This document shows positions 1 through 5,815 of a DNA stretch of 7,154 nucleotides, piece by piece. Every line of letters starts with the position of its first letter. The first letter of the stretch is position 1. This DNA comes from JACCYI01 sp036389195 (GTDB lineage Bacteria; Actinomycetota; Thermoleophilia; Solirubrobacterales; Solirubrobacteraceae), in NCBI GenBank assembly GCA_036389195.1, contig DASVQH010000310.1, forward strand, positions 1 to 7,154, in the 5' to 3' direction. The notes below the pieces were generated by a model. That model was not told where the DNA came from and did not search any database. It saw only the letters and a list, made by a program, of their open reading frames with translations. The position numbers and the translations under genes were made by a program.

Positions 1-1
1 G

Positions 2-784
2 TTCGGCGTGCGCGACGTGGTCGCCGGCGAGTCGATCCGCAGCCCCGGCGAGCTCCGCGCGCTGGTCGACGAGGCCGAGGAGAGCGGCGTGATCCCGCGC
101 GCGCAGGAGGAGCTGCTGCACAACGTGTTCCGCTTCGCCGACCGCGAGGCGGCCGACGTCATGGTGCCCGCCCCCGAGGTCGTGTGGCTCGACGCCGACA
201 CGACCTGCGAGGCGGCGCTCGAGCGCGCGCTGGCGACGCCCCACCACCGCTATCCCGTGGGGCGCGGCAGCCTCGACCGGCTCGTCGGCATCGTCCACCT
301 GCACGAGCTGGTCGGGGCCGCGCGGGCGACGCCCGGCGAGCCGATCGCCGGGCTGGTGCGCCCGGTCCCCATCGTCCCGGAGACCAAGGACCTCGGCCCG
401 CTGCTGCGGGAGCTGCGCGAGCAGCACGAGCAGATGGCGGTGGTCGGCGACGAGTACGGCGGCACGGCGGGCGTGCTCACGCTCGAGGACCTCGTCGAGG
501 AGATCGTGGGCGACATCGAGGACGAGCTCGACCTGCCCGACGCGACGCTGATCCGCGTCGACGACCGGACGGTCGAGGTGGCCGGCACGATGACCGTCGA
601 CGACTTCAACGAGGCCGAGGGCGCGCAGCTGCCCCAGGACGGCGCGCGCACGATGGCCGGCCTGGTGTTCAACGCGCTCGGCCGCCGCCCGGTGACGGGC
701 GACTCGACCACGGTCGGCGGGCTGCGCCTCACCGTCGGCGACACCGACGGCGCGCGCATCACCCGCGTGCGCGTGCAGCGCTGA
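2..784 (+). CDS. CorC/HlyC-family CBS-domain membrane protein, C-terminal part (5' end outside window)
   Basis: This is the cytoplasmic half of a hemolysin C/CorC-type protein, a family of integral membrane proteins (N-terminal DUF21/CNNM domain, then a CBS pair, then a CorC_HlyC domain) linked to Mg/Co or other ion transport. The reading frame is open to the left edge. The first residues (FGVR) look like the linker after the DUF21 membrane domain, so the GTG at base 8 is not taken as the start. Counting from that GTG, the CBS pair spans about residues 50-170, starting at DVMVPAPEVVWLD. The family signature VVGDEYGGTAGVLTLEDLVEE lies near 145-165, followed by an acidic DIEDELD. The CorC_HlyC domain (about 178-256) ends a few residues before the stop. 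The stop shares its A with the next ATG (TGATG), so translation of the downstream phosphoesterase is probably coupled. The family call is firm; the transported ion cannot be told. Confidence 0.92.
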   Translation, partial: FGVRDVVAGESIRSPGELRALVDEAEESGVIPRAQEELLHNVFRFADREAADVMVPAPEVVWLDADTTCEAALERALATPHHRYPVGRGSLDRLVGIVHLHELVGAARATPGEPIAGLVRPVPIVPETKDLGPLLRELREQHEQMAVVGDEYGGTAGVLTLEDLVEEIVGDIEDELDLPDATLIRVDDRTVEVAGTMTVDDFNEAEGAQLPQDGARTMAGLVFNALGRRPVTGDSTTVGGLRLTVGDTDGARITRVRVQR

Positions 785-1341
785 TGCGGCTGCTCGTCCT
801 CGCCGACGAGCCGCCGCGCGCCGATCCGGCCGAGCTGGTGGCGCAGAACGCGCCGGCCGCGGTGGTCACGCTCGGCGACATCGTGCCCGAGGCGATCGCC
901 GGGCTGCGGAGCGTCGGAGTGCCGCGCGTCGGGGTCCACGGCAACCACGACGCGGTGGGCGCGCTCGCCCCGCTCGGCATCCGCGACCTGCACCTCGGGC
1001 GGATCGAGCTCGGCGGCTGGAGCTTCGCCGGCTTCGAGGGCTGCGTCCGCTACCGCCCCGGCCCCCACCAGTTCACCCAGGCCGAGGCCGGTCGGCTGGC
1101 CGCGCGGCTGCCGCCCGCCGACGTGCTGGTGTGCCACTGCCCGCCGCGCGGCGTCAACGACGAGCCCGGCGACCCGGCGCACGTCGGCTTCGACGCGCTG
1201 CGCGCATGGGTCGAGCGCCACCGCCCGCGCTACCTCCTCCACGGCCACACGACGCCCGACCCGCGGACCCGGGTCTCGCGCCTCGGCGACACGGAGGTCG
1301 TCTGGGTCCGCGGCGCCCGGGTGGTCGAGCTGCGCCGGTGA
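784..1341 (+). CDS. Metallophosphoesterase family protein
   Basis: A 185-residue calcineurin-like phosphoesterase, about the usual size for small single-domain bacterial members that hydrolyse phosphomono- or diesters with two metals. Visible motifs in order: an Asp at residue 8 (LADEPP), LGD at 30-32, GNHD at 53-56, CHCPP at 117-121 and HGHTTP at 153-158. These cover metal-binding Asp, Asn and His positions. The first motif is normally D-x-H, but here the His position is Pro10 (D-E-P), so one metal ligand differs or comes from elsewhere. The ATG is the obvious start because it overlaps the upstream TGA by one base, and no ribosome site is visible, which fits translational coupling. The substrate is not recognisable. 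It converges on the DUF4396 gene with a 4-base gap and no terminator hairpin. Confidence 0.87.
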   Translation: MRLLVLADEPPRADPAELVAQNAPAAVVTLGDIVPEAIAGLRSVGVPRVGVHGNHDAVGALAPLGIRDLHLGRIELGGWSFAGFEGCVRYRPGPHQFTQAEAGRLAARLPPADVLVCHCPPRGVNDEPGDPAHVGFDALRAWVERHRPRYLLHGHTTPDPRTRVSRLGDTEVVWVRGARVVELRR

Positions 1342-1345
1342 CGCC

Positions 1346-1930
1346 TCAGCCCGCGAGCTCGCCGATCAGCACCACGACGCCGAACACGAACGCCGCCGCG
1401 GCGGCGATGCCGACGGTGCGCGGCGACAGGCCGCCGTGGATGCCAGTCTCGTGGACCACCGCGTGCCCCTTGCCGCGCGCGATCAGATCGCGGTTGAGCG
1501 GCAGCGCGAACGCCCCGGCGATCACCAGCGCGAAGGACAGCGAGCCCCAGAACAGGATGTCGCCGAGGCCGGCCTCCATCGCGCCCGGGATCAGCAGCAC
1601 GATCAGGTTGTCGACGATCTCCATCAGCCCGATGCTCAGCGTGTCGGACGCCAGCGCGATCGGCACGACGGCGCCGAGGGCCAGGCCGGCGCGCAGCAGC
1701 GGCAGGCTGGTCAGGCCGTACCCGAAGACGAAGGCCAGCGCGACCGCGAGCAGGATCGTCCCCAGGTTCGAGAGCCCCAGCGCGGTGCCGATGATCATCC
1801 CCAGGACCTCGCCGATGGCACAACCGGTGAGGCAGTGCAGCGTCGCGCTGAGGGCGACGGTGGTGAGCTCGCGACCGCCGGTCGGCATCGCGTGGTGGTC
1901 CGCGTGGGTGTGGTGAGCGGTATGGGCCAT
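1346..1930 (-). CDS. DUF4396 multi-pass membrane protein with His-rich N-terminus, candidate metal-responsive
   Basis: A 194-residue protein recognised as DUF4396, a family of unknown function. The first 13 residues hold six histidines (3, 6, 7, 9, 12, 13). Hydrophobic segments lie roughly at 22-50, 55-80, 82-102, 104-122, 126-146 and 170-192. The first carries H32-C33 and C37 (LHCLTGC) plus E41 and M45. The third and fourth surround SDTLSIGLMEIVDN with D96, E104 and D107. A basic, His-containing loop (RGKGHAVVHETGIHGG) precedes the last helix. These residues could bind a soft metal in the membrane, but that is inference. The ATG at 1930 is the first possible start after an in-frame TAG at 1946-1948, which lies inside the operator. 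There is no properly spaced ribosome site, so the transcript is probably leaderless. The promoter has a CsoR/RcnR-type palindrome, suggesting control by copper or another metal or thiol-type inducer. No CsoR gene lies in the window. Copper handling is a hypothesis, not a family fact. Confidence 0.88.
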   Translation of the reverse strand: MAHTAHHTHADHHAMPTGGRELTTVALSATLHCLTGCAIGEVLGMIIGTALGLSNLGTILLAVALAFVFGYGLTSLPLLRAGLALGAVVPIALASDTLSIGLMEIVDNLIVLLIPGAMEAGLGDILFWGSLSFALVIAGAFALPLNRDLIARGKGHAVVHETGIHGGLSPRTVGIAAAAAFVFGVVVLIGELAG

Positions 1931-1936
1931 GAGCCG

Positions 1937-1965
1937 ACTATACCCCTAGGGGGTATCCGATGCAA
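1937..1965 (-). promoter_or_regulatory. Leaderless promoter of the DUF4396 gene
   Basis: Read on the - strand: -35 TTGCAT (1965-1960), a 17-base spacer, then -10 TATAGT (1942-1937), then six bases (CGGCTC) and the ATG at 1930. The start of transcription would fall at or next to the A of the ATG, giving a leaderless mRNA, which is common in actinobacteria. The -35 matches TTGACA at only three positions; the -10 is close to consensus. The spacer and -10 are overlapped by the 17-bp palindrome at 1940-1956, the usual placement for a repressor that blocks polymerase. Confidence 0.65.
1940..1956. promoter_or_regulatory. CsoR/RcnR-type operator (ATACCCC-TAG-GGGGTAT)
   Basis: Perfect 7-bp inverted repeat ATACCCC / GGGGTAT around a 3-base centre. 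The form TAC followed by a C tract, then a G tract followed by GTA, is the recognised pattern for CsoR/RcnR-family repressors, which release DNA on binding Cu(I), Ni/Co or, in relatives, sulfane sulfur or formaldehyde. It lies 9 bases upstream of the DUF4396 start codon, between and over the -35 and -10. It is an A/T-flanked island in very GC-rich surroundings, which makes chance less likely. Which inducer acts cannot be told from the site alone. Confidence 0.72.
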
Positions 1966-2112
1966 GCAGATCGGCGACGACCGCGGCGAGGATCGTCACG
2001 CGAGGGCCGCCGCGTGCGGCTCACCGCCTCCGGCCGGCGCCTCGCCGAGCGGGCCGCGCATCGAGCCCCGACGCGAGAGCTCGAGCAGCAGCCTGAGCCG
2101 GCGGGGGTCCAT
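1946..2112 (-). pseudogene. Remnant of a LysR-family transcriptional regulator, apparently rearranged
   Basis: From an ATG at 2112 the - strand reads MDPRRLRLLLELSRRGSMR, a typical LysR N-terminal start of the helix-turn-helix domain. It then loses similarity and stops at 1996-1998 after 38 codons. The recognition helix and the effector domain are missing. On the opposite strand, 2002-2058 reads EGRRVRLTASGRRLAERAA, which resembles the segment just after the LysR helix-turn-helix. Farther along the - strand, 1999-1949 reads VTILAAVVADLLASDTP then TAG, resembling what should follow that segment. This looks like a deleted gene with an internal piece inverted in place. The remnant is divergent from an EamA exporter, a very common partner for LysR genes. 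The N-terminal piece is convincing; the inverted piece is shorter and less certain. The remnant cannot make a DNA-binding protein. Confidence 0.45.
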
Positions 2113-2118
2113 CGCGCC

Positions 2119-2148
2119 GTTGTGCGCCGAAGCTGAACGATCTGTCCA
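2119..2148 (-). promoter_or_regulatory. Possible leftover promoter of the LysR remnant
   Basis: Read on the - strand: TGGACA (2148-2143, five of six bases of the -35 consensus), an 18-base spacer, CACAAC (2124-2119, a weak -10), then six bases to the ATG at 2112. The spacing matches the leaderless layout of neighbouring genes. The -10 is poor, so this may be decayed or not a promoter. Confidence 0.3.
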
Positions 2149-2159
2149 GCAGGTCGACG

Positions 2160-2188
2160 TGGACGCGAACGGTCCGGCGCGCTTTAGT
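2160..2188 (+). promoter_or_regulatory. Probable leaderless promoter of the EamA transporter
   Basis: TGGACG (2160-2165) and TTTAGT (2183-2188) are separated by 17 bases, and the -10 is followed by six bases and the GTG at 2195. GTCCA (2144-2148) and TGGAC (2160-2164) form an inverted repeat with an 11-base gap, so this -35 and that of the divergent LysR remnant mirror each other. GGAGG at 2189-2193 is only one base from the GTG, too close for a normal ribosome site, which supports leaderless initiation there. Confidence 0.45.
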
Positions 2189-2194
2189 GGAGGC

Positions 2195-3091
2195 GTGCCC
2201 CGCCTCCCCTCCACCGCGCGCACGGGCGCCGGCATGGCGCTCGCGTCGATGCTGTGCGTCCAGATCGGCATCGCCGCGTCGGTCGGGCTGTTCGACGACG
2301 TCGGCACGTCCGGCACCGCGTGCCTGCGGCTCGTGTGGGCCGGCGTGCTGCTGCTGCTCGTCGTGCGGCCGCGCCCTTCCACCTACTCGCGGCGCGGGCT
2401 GACCGGGGCCGTGGCGCTCGGCGCCGCCACCGCCGGCGTCACCATCTGCTTCACGGCCGCCGTCGACCGGCTGCCGCTCGGGACGGCCAGCGCGCTGGAG
2501 TTCCTCGGCCCGCTCGGGGTCGCCGTCGTCCGCGGGCGCGGGGCGACGAAGGTCTGGCCCGCGGTCGCCGCCGCCGGCGTGCTGCTGCTCACCGAGCCGT
2601 GGCACGGCGCGGCCGATCCGGTGGGCATCGCCTTCGCGCTCGCCGCGGCCGCCGGCTGGGCCGCCTACATCGTGCTCACCCAGCACGTCGGCGACCACGT
2701 CGCGGGGATCGCCGGCCTCGCCGTCTCGATGCCCGTGGCCGGGCTGATCTCGATCGCCGTGGCCGGCCCGTCGCTGGCGCCGCAGCTGACCCCGGAGATC
2801 CTGCTCGCCGGGCTGGGGCTGGCGGTCCTGCTGCCGGTCATCCCCTTCACGCTCGAGCTGCTGGCGCTCCGGCGGCTGACCGCGACGGCCTTCGGCACGC
2901 TGATGAGCCTGGAGCCGGCCATCGCGCTCGTCGTCGGGCTGGTCGCGCTGAGCCAGACGCCGGGGCTCGTCCCGGTGCTGGGCATCCTCTTCGTGGTCGC
3001 CGCGGGCATCGGCGCCGAGCGCACGGGCGCGCGCACGCCCGCGCCCGCCGAGGTGCCGGCGGCGCTGCGCCCCGCGCCGGCGTCCTCCTAG
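2195..3091 (+). CDS. EamA/DMT-family transporter, RhtA-like exporter
   Basis: A 298-residue inner-membrane protein with about ten hydrophobic helices, normal for the drug/metabolite transporter superfamily. It resembles E. coli RhtA (threonine/homoserine exporter) along its length. The first half has LFDDVGTSGTACLRL (32-46) and LPLGTASALEFLGPLGVA (93-110). The second half has GWAAYIVLTQ (154-163), PFTLELLALRRL (217-228) and FGTLMSLEPAIALVVG (233-248). The substrate may be an amino acid or similar metabolite, but this is not proven. The acidic residue usual in the EamA motif after the ninth helix (LGE in RhtA) is Gln254 here. The GTG at 2195 is preferred because of the -10 at the right distance; the ATG at 2234 (285 residues) is the alternative and has no ribosome site. 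The tail of about 25 residues is Pro/Ala-rich. Its likely regulator, the divergent LysR gene, is broken. Its TAG directly abuts the stop of the convergent oxidoreductase. Confidence 0.88.
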   Translation: MPRLPSTARTGAGMALASMLCVQIGIAASVGLFDDVGTSGTACLRLVWAGVLLLLVVRPRPSTYSRRGLTGAVALGAATAGVTICFTAAVDRLPLGTASALEFLGPLGVAVVRGRGATKVWPAVAAAGVLLLTEPWHGAADPVGIAFALAAAAGWAAYIVLTQHVGDHVAGIAGLAVSMPVAGLISIAVAGPSLAPQLTPEILLAGLGLAVLLPVIPFTLELLALRRLTATAFGTLMSLEPAIALVVGLVALSQTPGLVPVLGILFVVAAGIGAERTGARTPAPAEVPAALRPAPASS

Positions 3092-3850
3092 CTACGCGCC
3101 GTCGATCGCCGCGCGGACCTCGTCGAGCCCCGGCGACGGCCCGAAGCCGGTCAGGCACCAGGTCGCCCCGGCGGCGATCCACGGCTCCGGGTCGGTGCCG
3201 GCCGGGTTCGTGACCACGAGGTCGTAGGGCCCGGCGGCGCCGTCGCGCATCTGCGCGATCTCGGCGGCCATCTCGGCCAGCGCGCCGGGGCCGGGGAGGT
3301 CGATCGGGAAGCAGCCCTCGTAGCGCGCGGCGCGCCGCAGCGGGCGGCGGTTCGGCCAGCGCGCGGCCACCCAGATCGGGATGCGCGGCGTCTGGAGGGG
3401 CCGCGGGTCGAACGCGCCGTCCCAGTAGGCGACGAGCTGGTCGAGGCCGGCGTCGAGCAGCTGCGCGCGGGCGCGCGGGTCGCCCTCCTCGCCGAACCGC
3501 GCGGGGTCGAACTCGCCGGTGCGGTCGCTGCCCAGGCCGACGCCGAACACCAGCCGGCCCCCGCTCAGCCGGTCGAGCGTGACCGTCTCGCGCGCGAGCT
3601 GGTGCGCGCGGCGGCGCGGCAGCGGCGTCACCAGCGGGCCGATGACCAGCCGCTCGGTGGCCTGGGCGACCGCCGCGAGCGTCACCCACGGGTCGGCCAG
3701 CGCGCTGACCGGCTCGCGGTAGGCGACGTGATCCCAGACGAAGAAGCCGTCCCACCCGCGCGCCTCGGCGCGCACGGCCAGGTCGACGACCAGGCCCGGC
3801 TCGGCGAGCTCGTCGAACGGGGCGACGAAGATCCCGCGGCGCGCCGGCAT
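3092..3850 (-). CDS. LLM-class flavin-dependent oxidoreductase (F420- or FMN-using)
   Basis: A 252-residue luciferase-like TIM-barrel protein. Typical family stretches are GWDGFFVWDHV (32-42), ADPWVTLAAVAQATERLVIG (52-71), then ETVTLDRLSGGRLVFGVGLG (88-107), followed by a region around YWDGAF and IPIWVAARWPNRRPLRRAARY where substrate and cofactor loops lie. The family transfers hydride to or from F420H2 or FMN; actinobacterial members of this type often use F420, but the cofactor cannot be fixed by eye. It is somewhat shorter than the usual 280-340 residues. The ATG overlaps the TGA of the upstream flavoprotein by one base and lacks a ribosome site, so it is translationally coupled and last in the operon. 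The reaction catalysed is unknown. Confidence 0.9.
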   Translation of the reverse strand: MPARRGIFVAPFDELAEPGLVVDLAVRAEARGWDGFFVWDHVAYREPVSALADPWVTLAAVAQATERLVIGPLVTPLPRRRAHQLARETVTLDRLSGGRLVFGVGLGSDRTGEFDPARFGEEGDPRARAQLLDAGLDQLVAYWDGAFDPRPLQTPRIPIWVAARWPNRRPLRRAARYEGCFPIDLPGPGALAEMAAEIAQMRDGAAGPYDLVVTNPAGTDPEPWIAAGATWCLTGFGPSPGLDEVRAAIDGA

Positions 3851-5130
3851 CAGTGGTGGCCGTGCATGTGCGAGCCGAGCCGGCGGATCTCCGCCGAGTT
3901 GGCCTGGATCGGGCGCGAGAGGTCGTAGAGACCGGCCGCGTCGACGGCGCGCACGTCGGACACCGTGCGTTCGACGCGCACCGCGCGCTCGGCCTCCTGC
4001 GCGGCGGGCGCGCGCTCGTCGCCGACGTAGCGCGGGAGCCAGCGGCCGGCGACCTTGCCCGCCGGGTGCCACAGAGGCACGTGCGCGCGGCGCCCCTGCG
4101 GGTCGGCGCCGTCGAGCGGGCGCGGCTCGACGCCGGTCATCAGCACGCCTTCGAGCACCGGCGCGTCGTCGCCCGGCGCCTCGGCCGGCGCCCCGGCCAG
4201 CGCGGCGATCGCCGCGGCGGCGCGACCCGCCTGCCAGGTCGCCAGGCCGCCGAGCTTGATCGGCGACGCGGTCCCGTCCCCCGCCGCCCACGTGCGCTCG
4301 AGCCCCTCGACCCGCCCGTCTGCGCCCGTCCGCACGAAGCCCTCGTCGTCGGCCGGCAGCCCGGCCAGCGCCGGGCCGATCACCCGCGGCACCGCGATCG
4401 CCCGCTCGACCAGCAGCGGCTCGCCGCCCGCGGCCGGCGTGACCTCCAGGCCCGAGCCGGCGCGGCGGACCGACGCCGCCGTGCCGGTGACGAGGCGCAC
4501 TCCCGCGCGCTCGAGCTCCTCGCGCAGCGCGGCGCCCGCCTGGGGCCCGAACAGGGCGAGCGGCTCCTGCTCGGGGGTGAGCAGCGTGATCGCCACGCCG
4601 TCCTGCCCCATGCCCTTCGCCTCGCGCGCGGTCATCAGCGCGAGCTCGTAGGTCGGCAGCGGCCAGACGAAGCCGCTCGGCACCACGAAGGCCAGCGACT
4701 TCACGTAGCCCTCCGAGACGTCGCGCAGCAGGCCGCCGAGCACCTCGGGGTCGCCGCCCGGCCACCAGGTGGTGGCGTGCTCGACGCCGACCACCGGCGT
4801 CGCGCCGACCGCCACGAGCAGCGCGTCGAACGGCAGCTCCTCGCCGCCGTCCGTCCGCACGGTGCCGGCGGCGTCGTCGACGCCCGCCAGCGCGTCCTGC
4901 ACCCAGCGCGCGCCGGTGTCCTCGCCGATCTTGCGCAGCGGGATGCGCTCGGCGTGCCCGAGCCCGAACGGCGCGGCCACCGAGAACGGGCGGTAGACGA
5001 ACTCGTCGTCGGGCGAGAGCAGGGTGACCTGCGCGCGGTCGCCGGCCAGGTCGCGGAGCGCCAGCAGCGCCTCGACGCCCGCGATCCCGCCGCCGGCCAC
5101 GATCACGTTGAAGGAGGTGTCGGGGGTCAC
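3850..5130 (-). CDS. FAD/NAD(P)-binding oxidoreductase of the SQR/NDH-2 fold, cysteine-free
   Basis: A 426-residue flavoprotein of the two-dinucleotide-binding-domain fold, like sulfide:quinone reductases and type II NADH dehydrogenases. The FAD-binding GGGIAG loop is at residues 13-18, the characteristic GATP at 109-112 and the second FAD contact AAGDGT at 282-287, followed by a Gly/Ala-rich helix (GGLATWQAGRAAAAIAALAG). The sequence has no cysteine at all, so it cannot use the redox disulfide of true SQRs. The C-terminus ends in HMHGHH (421-426), a possible metal-binding tail. No clear amphipathic or membrane helix is seen near the end. The start is GTG at 5130, 10 bases after the response regulator stop, with no ribosome site. 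Electron donor and acceptor are unknown; quinone or a soluble acceptor are both possible. It is third in the two-component operon and coupled to the LLM oxidoreductase. Confidence 0.87.
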   Translation of the reverse strand: MTPDTSFNVIVAGGGIAGVEALLALRDLAGDRAQVTLLSPDDEFVYRPFSVAAPFGLGHAERIPLRKIGEDTGARWVQDALAGVDDAAGTVRTDGGEELPFDALLVAVGATPVVGVEHATTWWPGGDPEVLGGLLRDVSEGYVKSLAFVVPSGFVWPLPTYELALMTAREAKGMGQDGVAITLLTPEQEPLALFGPQAGAALREELERAGVRLVTGTAASVRRAGSGLEVTPAAGGEPLLVERAIAVPRVIGPALAGLPADDEGFVRTGADGRVEGLERTWAAGDGTASPIKLGGLATWQAGRAAAAIAALAGAPAEAPGDDAPVLEGVLMTGVEPRPLDGADPQGRRAHVPLWHPAGKVAGRWLPRYVGDERAPAAQEAERAVRVERTVSDVRAVDAAGLYDLSRPIQANSAEIRRLGSHMHGHH

Positions 5131-5137
5131 GGGCTGA

Positions 5138-5143
5138 ACGTTA
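5138..5143 (-). promoter_or_regulatory. Possible internal -10 (TAACGT) before the FAD oxidoreductase
   Basis: TAACGT on the - strand overlaps the TAA stop of the response regulator and lies seven bases before the GTG at 5130. This is the same distance as in the kinase promoter, which would allow a separate leaderless transcript for the last two genes. No -35 is seen at 17-18 bases, so the case rests on one hexamer. Confidence 0.25.
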
Positions 5144-5815
5144 CCCGCGCCCCCGCGGCGCGTGCGGCTCGTCGTCGACGATCCCCGCCCGGTGGGCGAG
5201 CATCACGGCCTGGACGCGGTCGCGCAGGTTGAGCTTCTGCAGCACGTGGGTGACGTGCGTCTTGACGGTGGTGTCGGTGATGAACAGCTCGCGGCCGATC
5301 TCCGCGTTGGACAGGCCGCGGGCGATCAGGACGAAGACGTCGTGCTCGCGCGCGGTCAGCTCGGCGAGCTCCGCGGGCGGCTCGGGGCGCGACAGGCCGA
5401 CGAACTGGCCGATCACCCGCTTGGTGATCCGCGGCGAGAGCAGCGCGTCGCCGGCGGCCACGGTGCGGATCGCCGCGATCAGCTGCTCGGGCGGGTCGTC
5501 CTTGAGGACGAAGCCGCTGGCCCCGGCGCTGAGCGCGCCGTAGACGTACTCGTCGAGGTCGAACGTCGTGAGGATGAGGACCCGGGCGCGCTCGTCGGCG
5601 GCGAGGATGCGCCGCGTGGCCTCGATGCCGTCGAGCTCGGGCATGCGGATGTCCATCAGCACGACCGTCGGCTCGAAGCGGGCGGCCTTCTCGACCGCCT
5701 CGCGTCCGTCGGCCGCCTCGGCCACCACGTCGATGTCCGCCTCGCCCGCCAGCAGCAGGCGGAAGCCGGCGCGGATCATCGACTGGTCGTCGGCGACGAG
5801 GACGCGGATGCTCAC
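5141..5815 (-). CDS. NarL/FixJ-family response regulator
   Basis: A 224-residue two-domain regulator, the normal length. The receiver domain (about 3-120) has the acidic pair D9-D10, phosphoacceptor D55 (VVLMDIRMPELDG), T83 and K105 (FVLKDD). A LuxR-type helix-turn-helix follows at about 150-212, with ELTAREHDVFVLIARGLSNAE and TVKTHVTHVLQKLNLRDR. Phosphorylation by the adjacent kinase should drive dimerisation and DNA binding. The start is GTG at 5815, which overlaps the kinase stop in a GTGA (4 bases). GGAGG lies 10 bases upstream inside the kinase gene. Its targets probably include its own operon promoter, where inverted repeats exist, but this is inference. Confidence 0.95.
   Translation of the reverse strand: MSIRVLVADDQSMIRAGFRLLLAGEADIDVVAEAADGREAVEKAARFEPTVVLMDIRMPELDGIEATRRILAADERARVLILTTFDLDEYVYGALSAGASGFVLKDDPPEQLIAAIRTVAAGDALLSPRITKRVIGQFVGLSRPEPPAELAELTAREHDVFVLIARGLSNAEIGRELFITDTTVKTHVTHVLQKLNLRDRVQAVMLAHRAGIVDDEPHAPRGRG

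Noticed and set aside
250..1248. Long open - strand frame opposite the CBS protein and phosphoesterase
   Set aside because: Low-complexity, Arg/Ala/Ser-rich translation with no family match; both + strand genes there have clear motifs, so it is a GC-driven shadow.
2189..2193. GGAGG as the ribosome site for the EamA GTG at 2195
   Set aside because: Only one base separates it from the start codon; too close to work normally, and too far from the ATG at 2234.
1436..2194. Longer EamA reading frame starting far upstream
   Set aside because: The added part is antisense to DUF4396 and has Gln/Arg/Asp-rich, unlike-protein composition; the transporter similarity begins only after about 2195.
3075..3105. 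Possible terminator hairpin between the EamA and LLM genes
   Set aside because: Only about a 5-bp stem with a long loop and no T-tract on either strand.
3851..4765. Upstream extension of the LLM oxidoreductase frame
   Set aside because: It lies antisense-free but out of frame within the FAD oxidoreductase gene, is Arg/Gly/Ala-rich and has no LLM motifs; the TGATG overlap fixes the start at 3850.
3853..5232. Long + strand open frame opposite the FAD oxidoreductase
   Set aside because: Arg/His/Gln-rich shadow translation with no domain; the - strand protein has clear FAD motifs.
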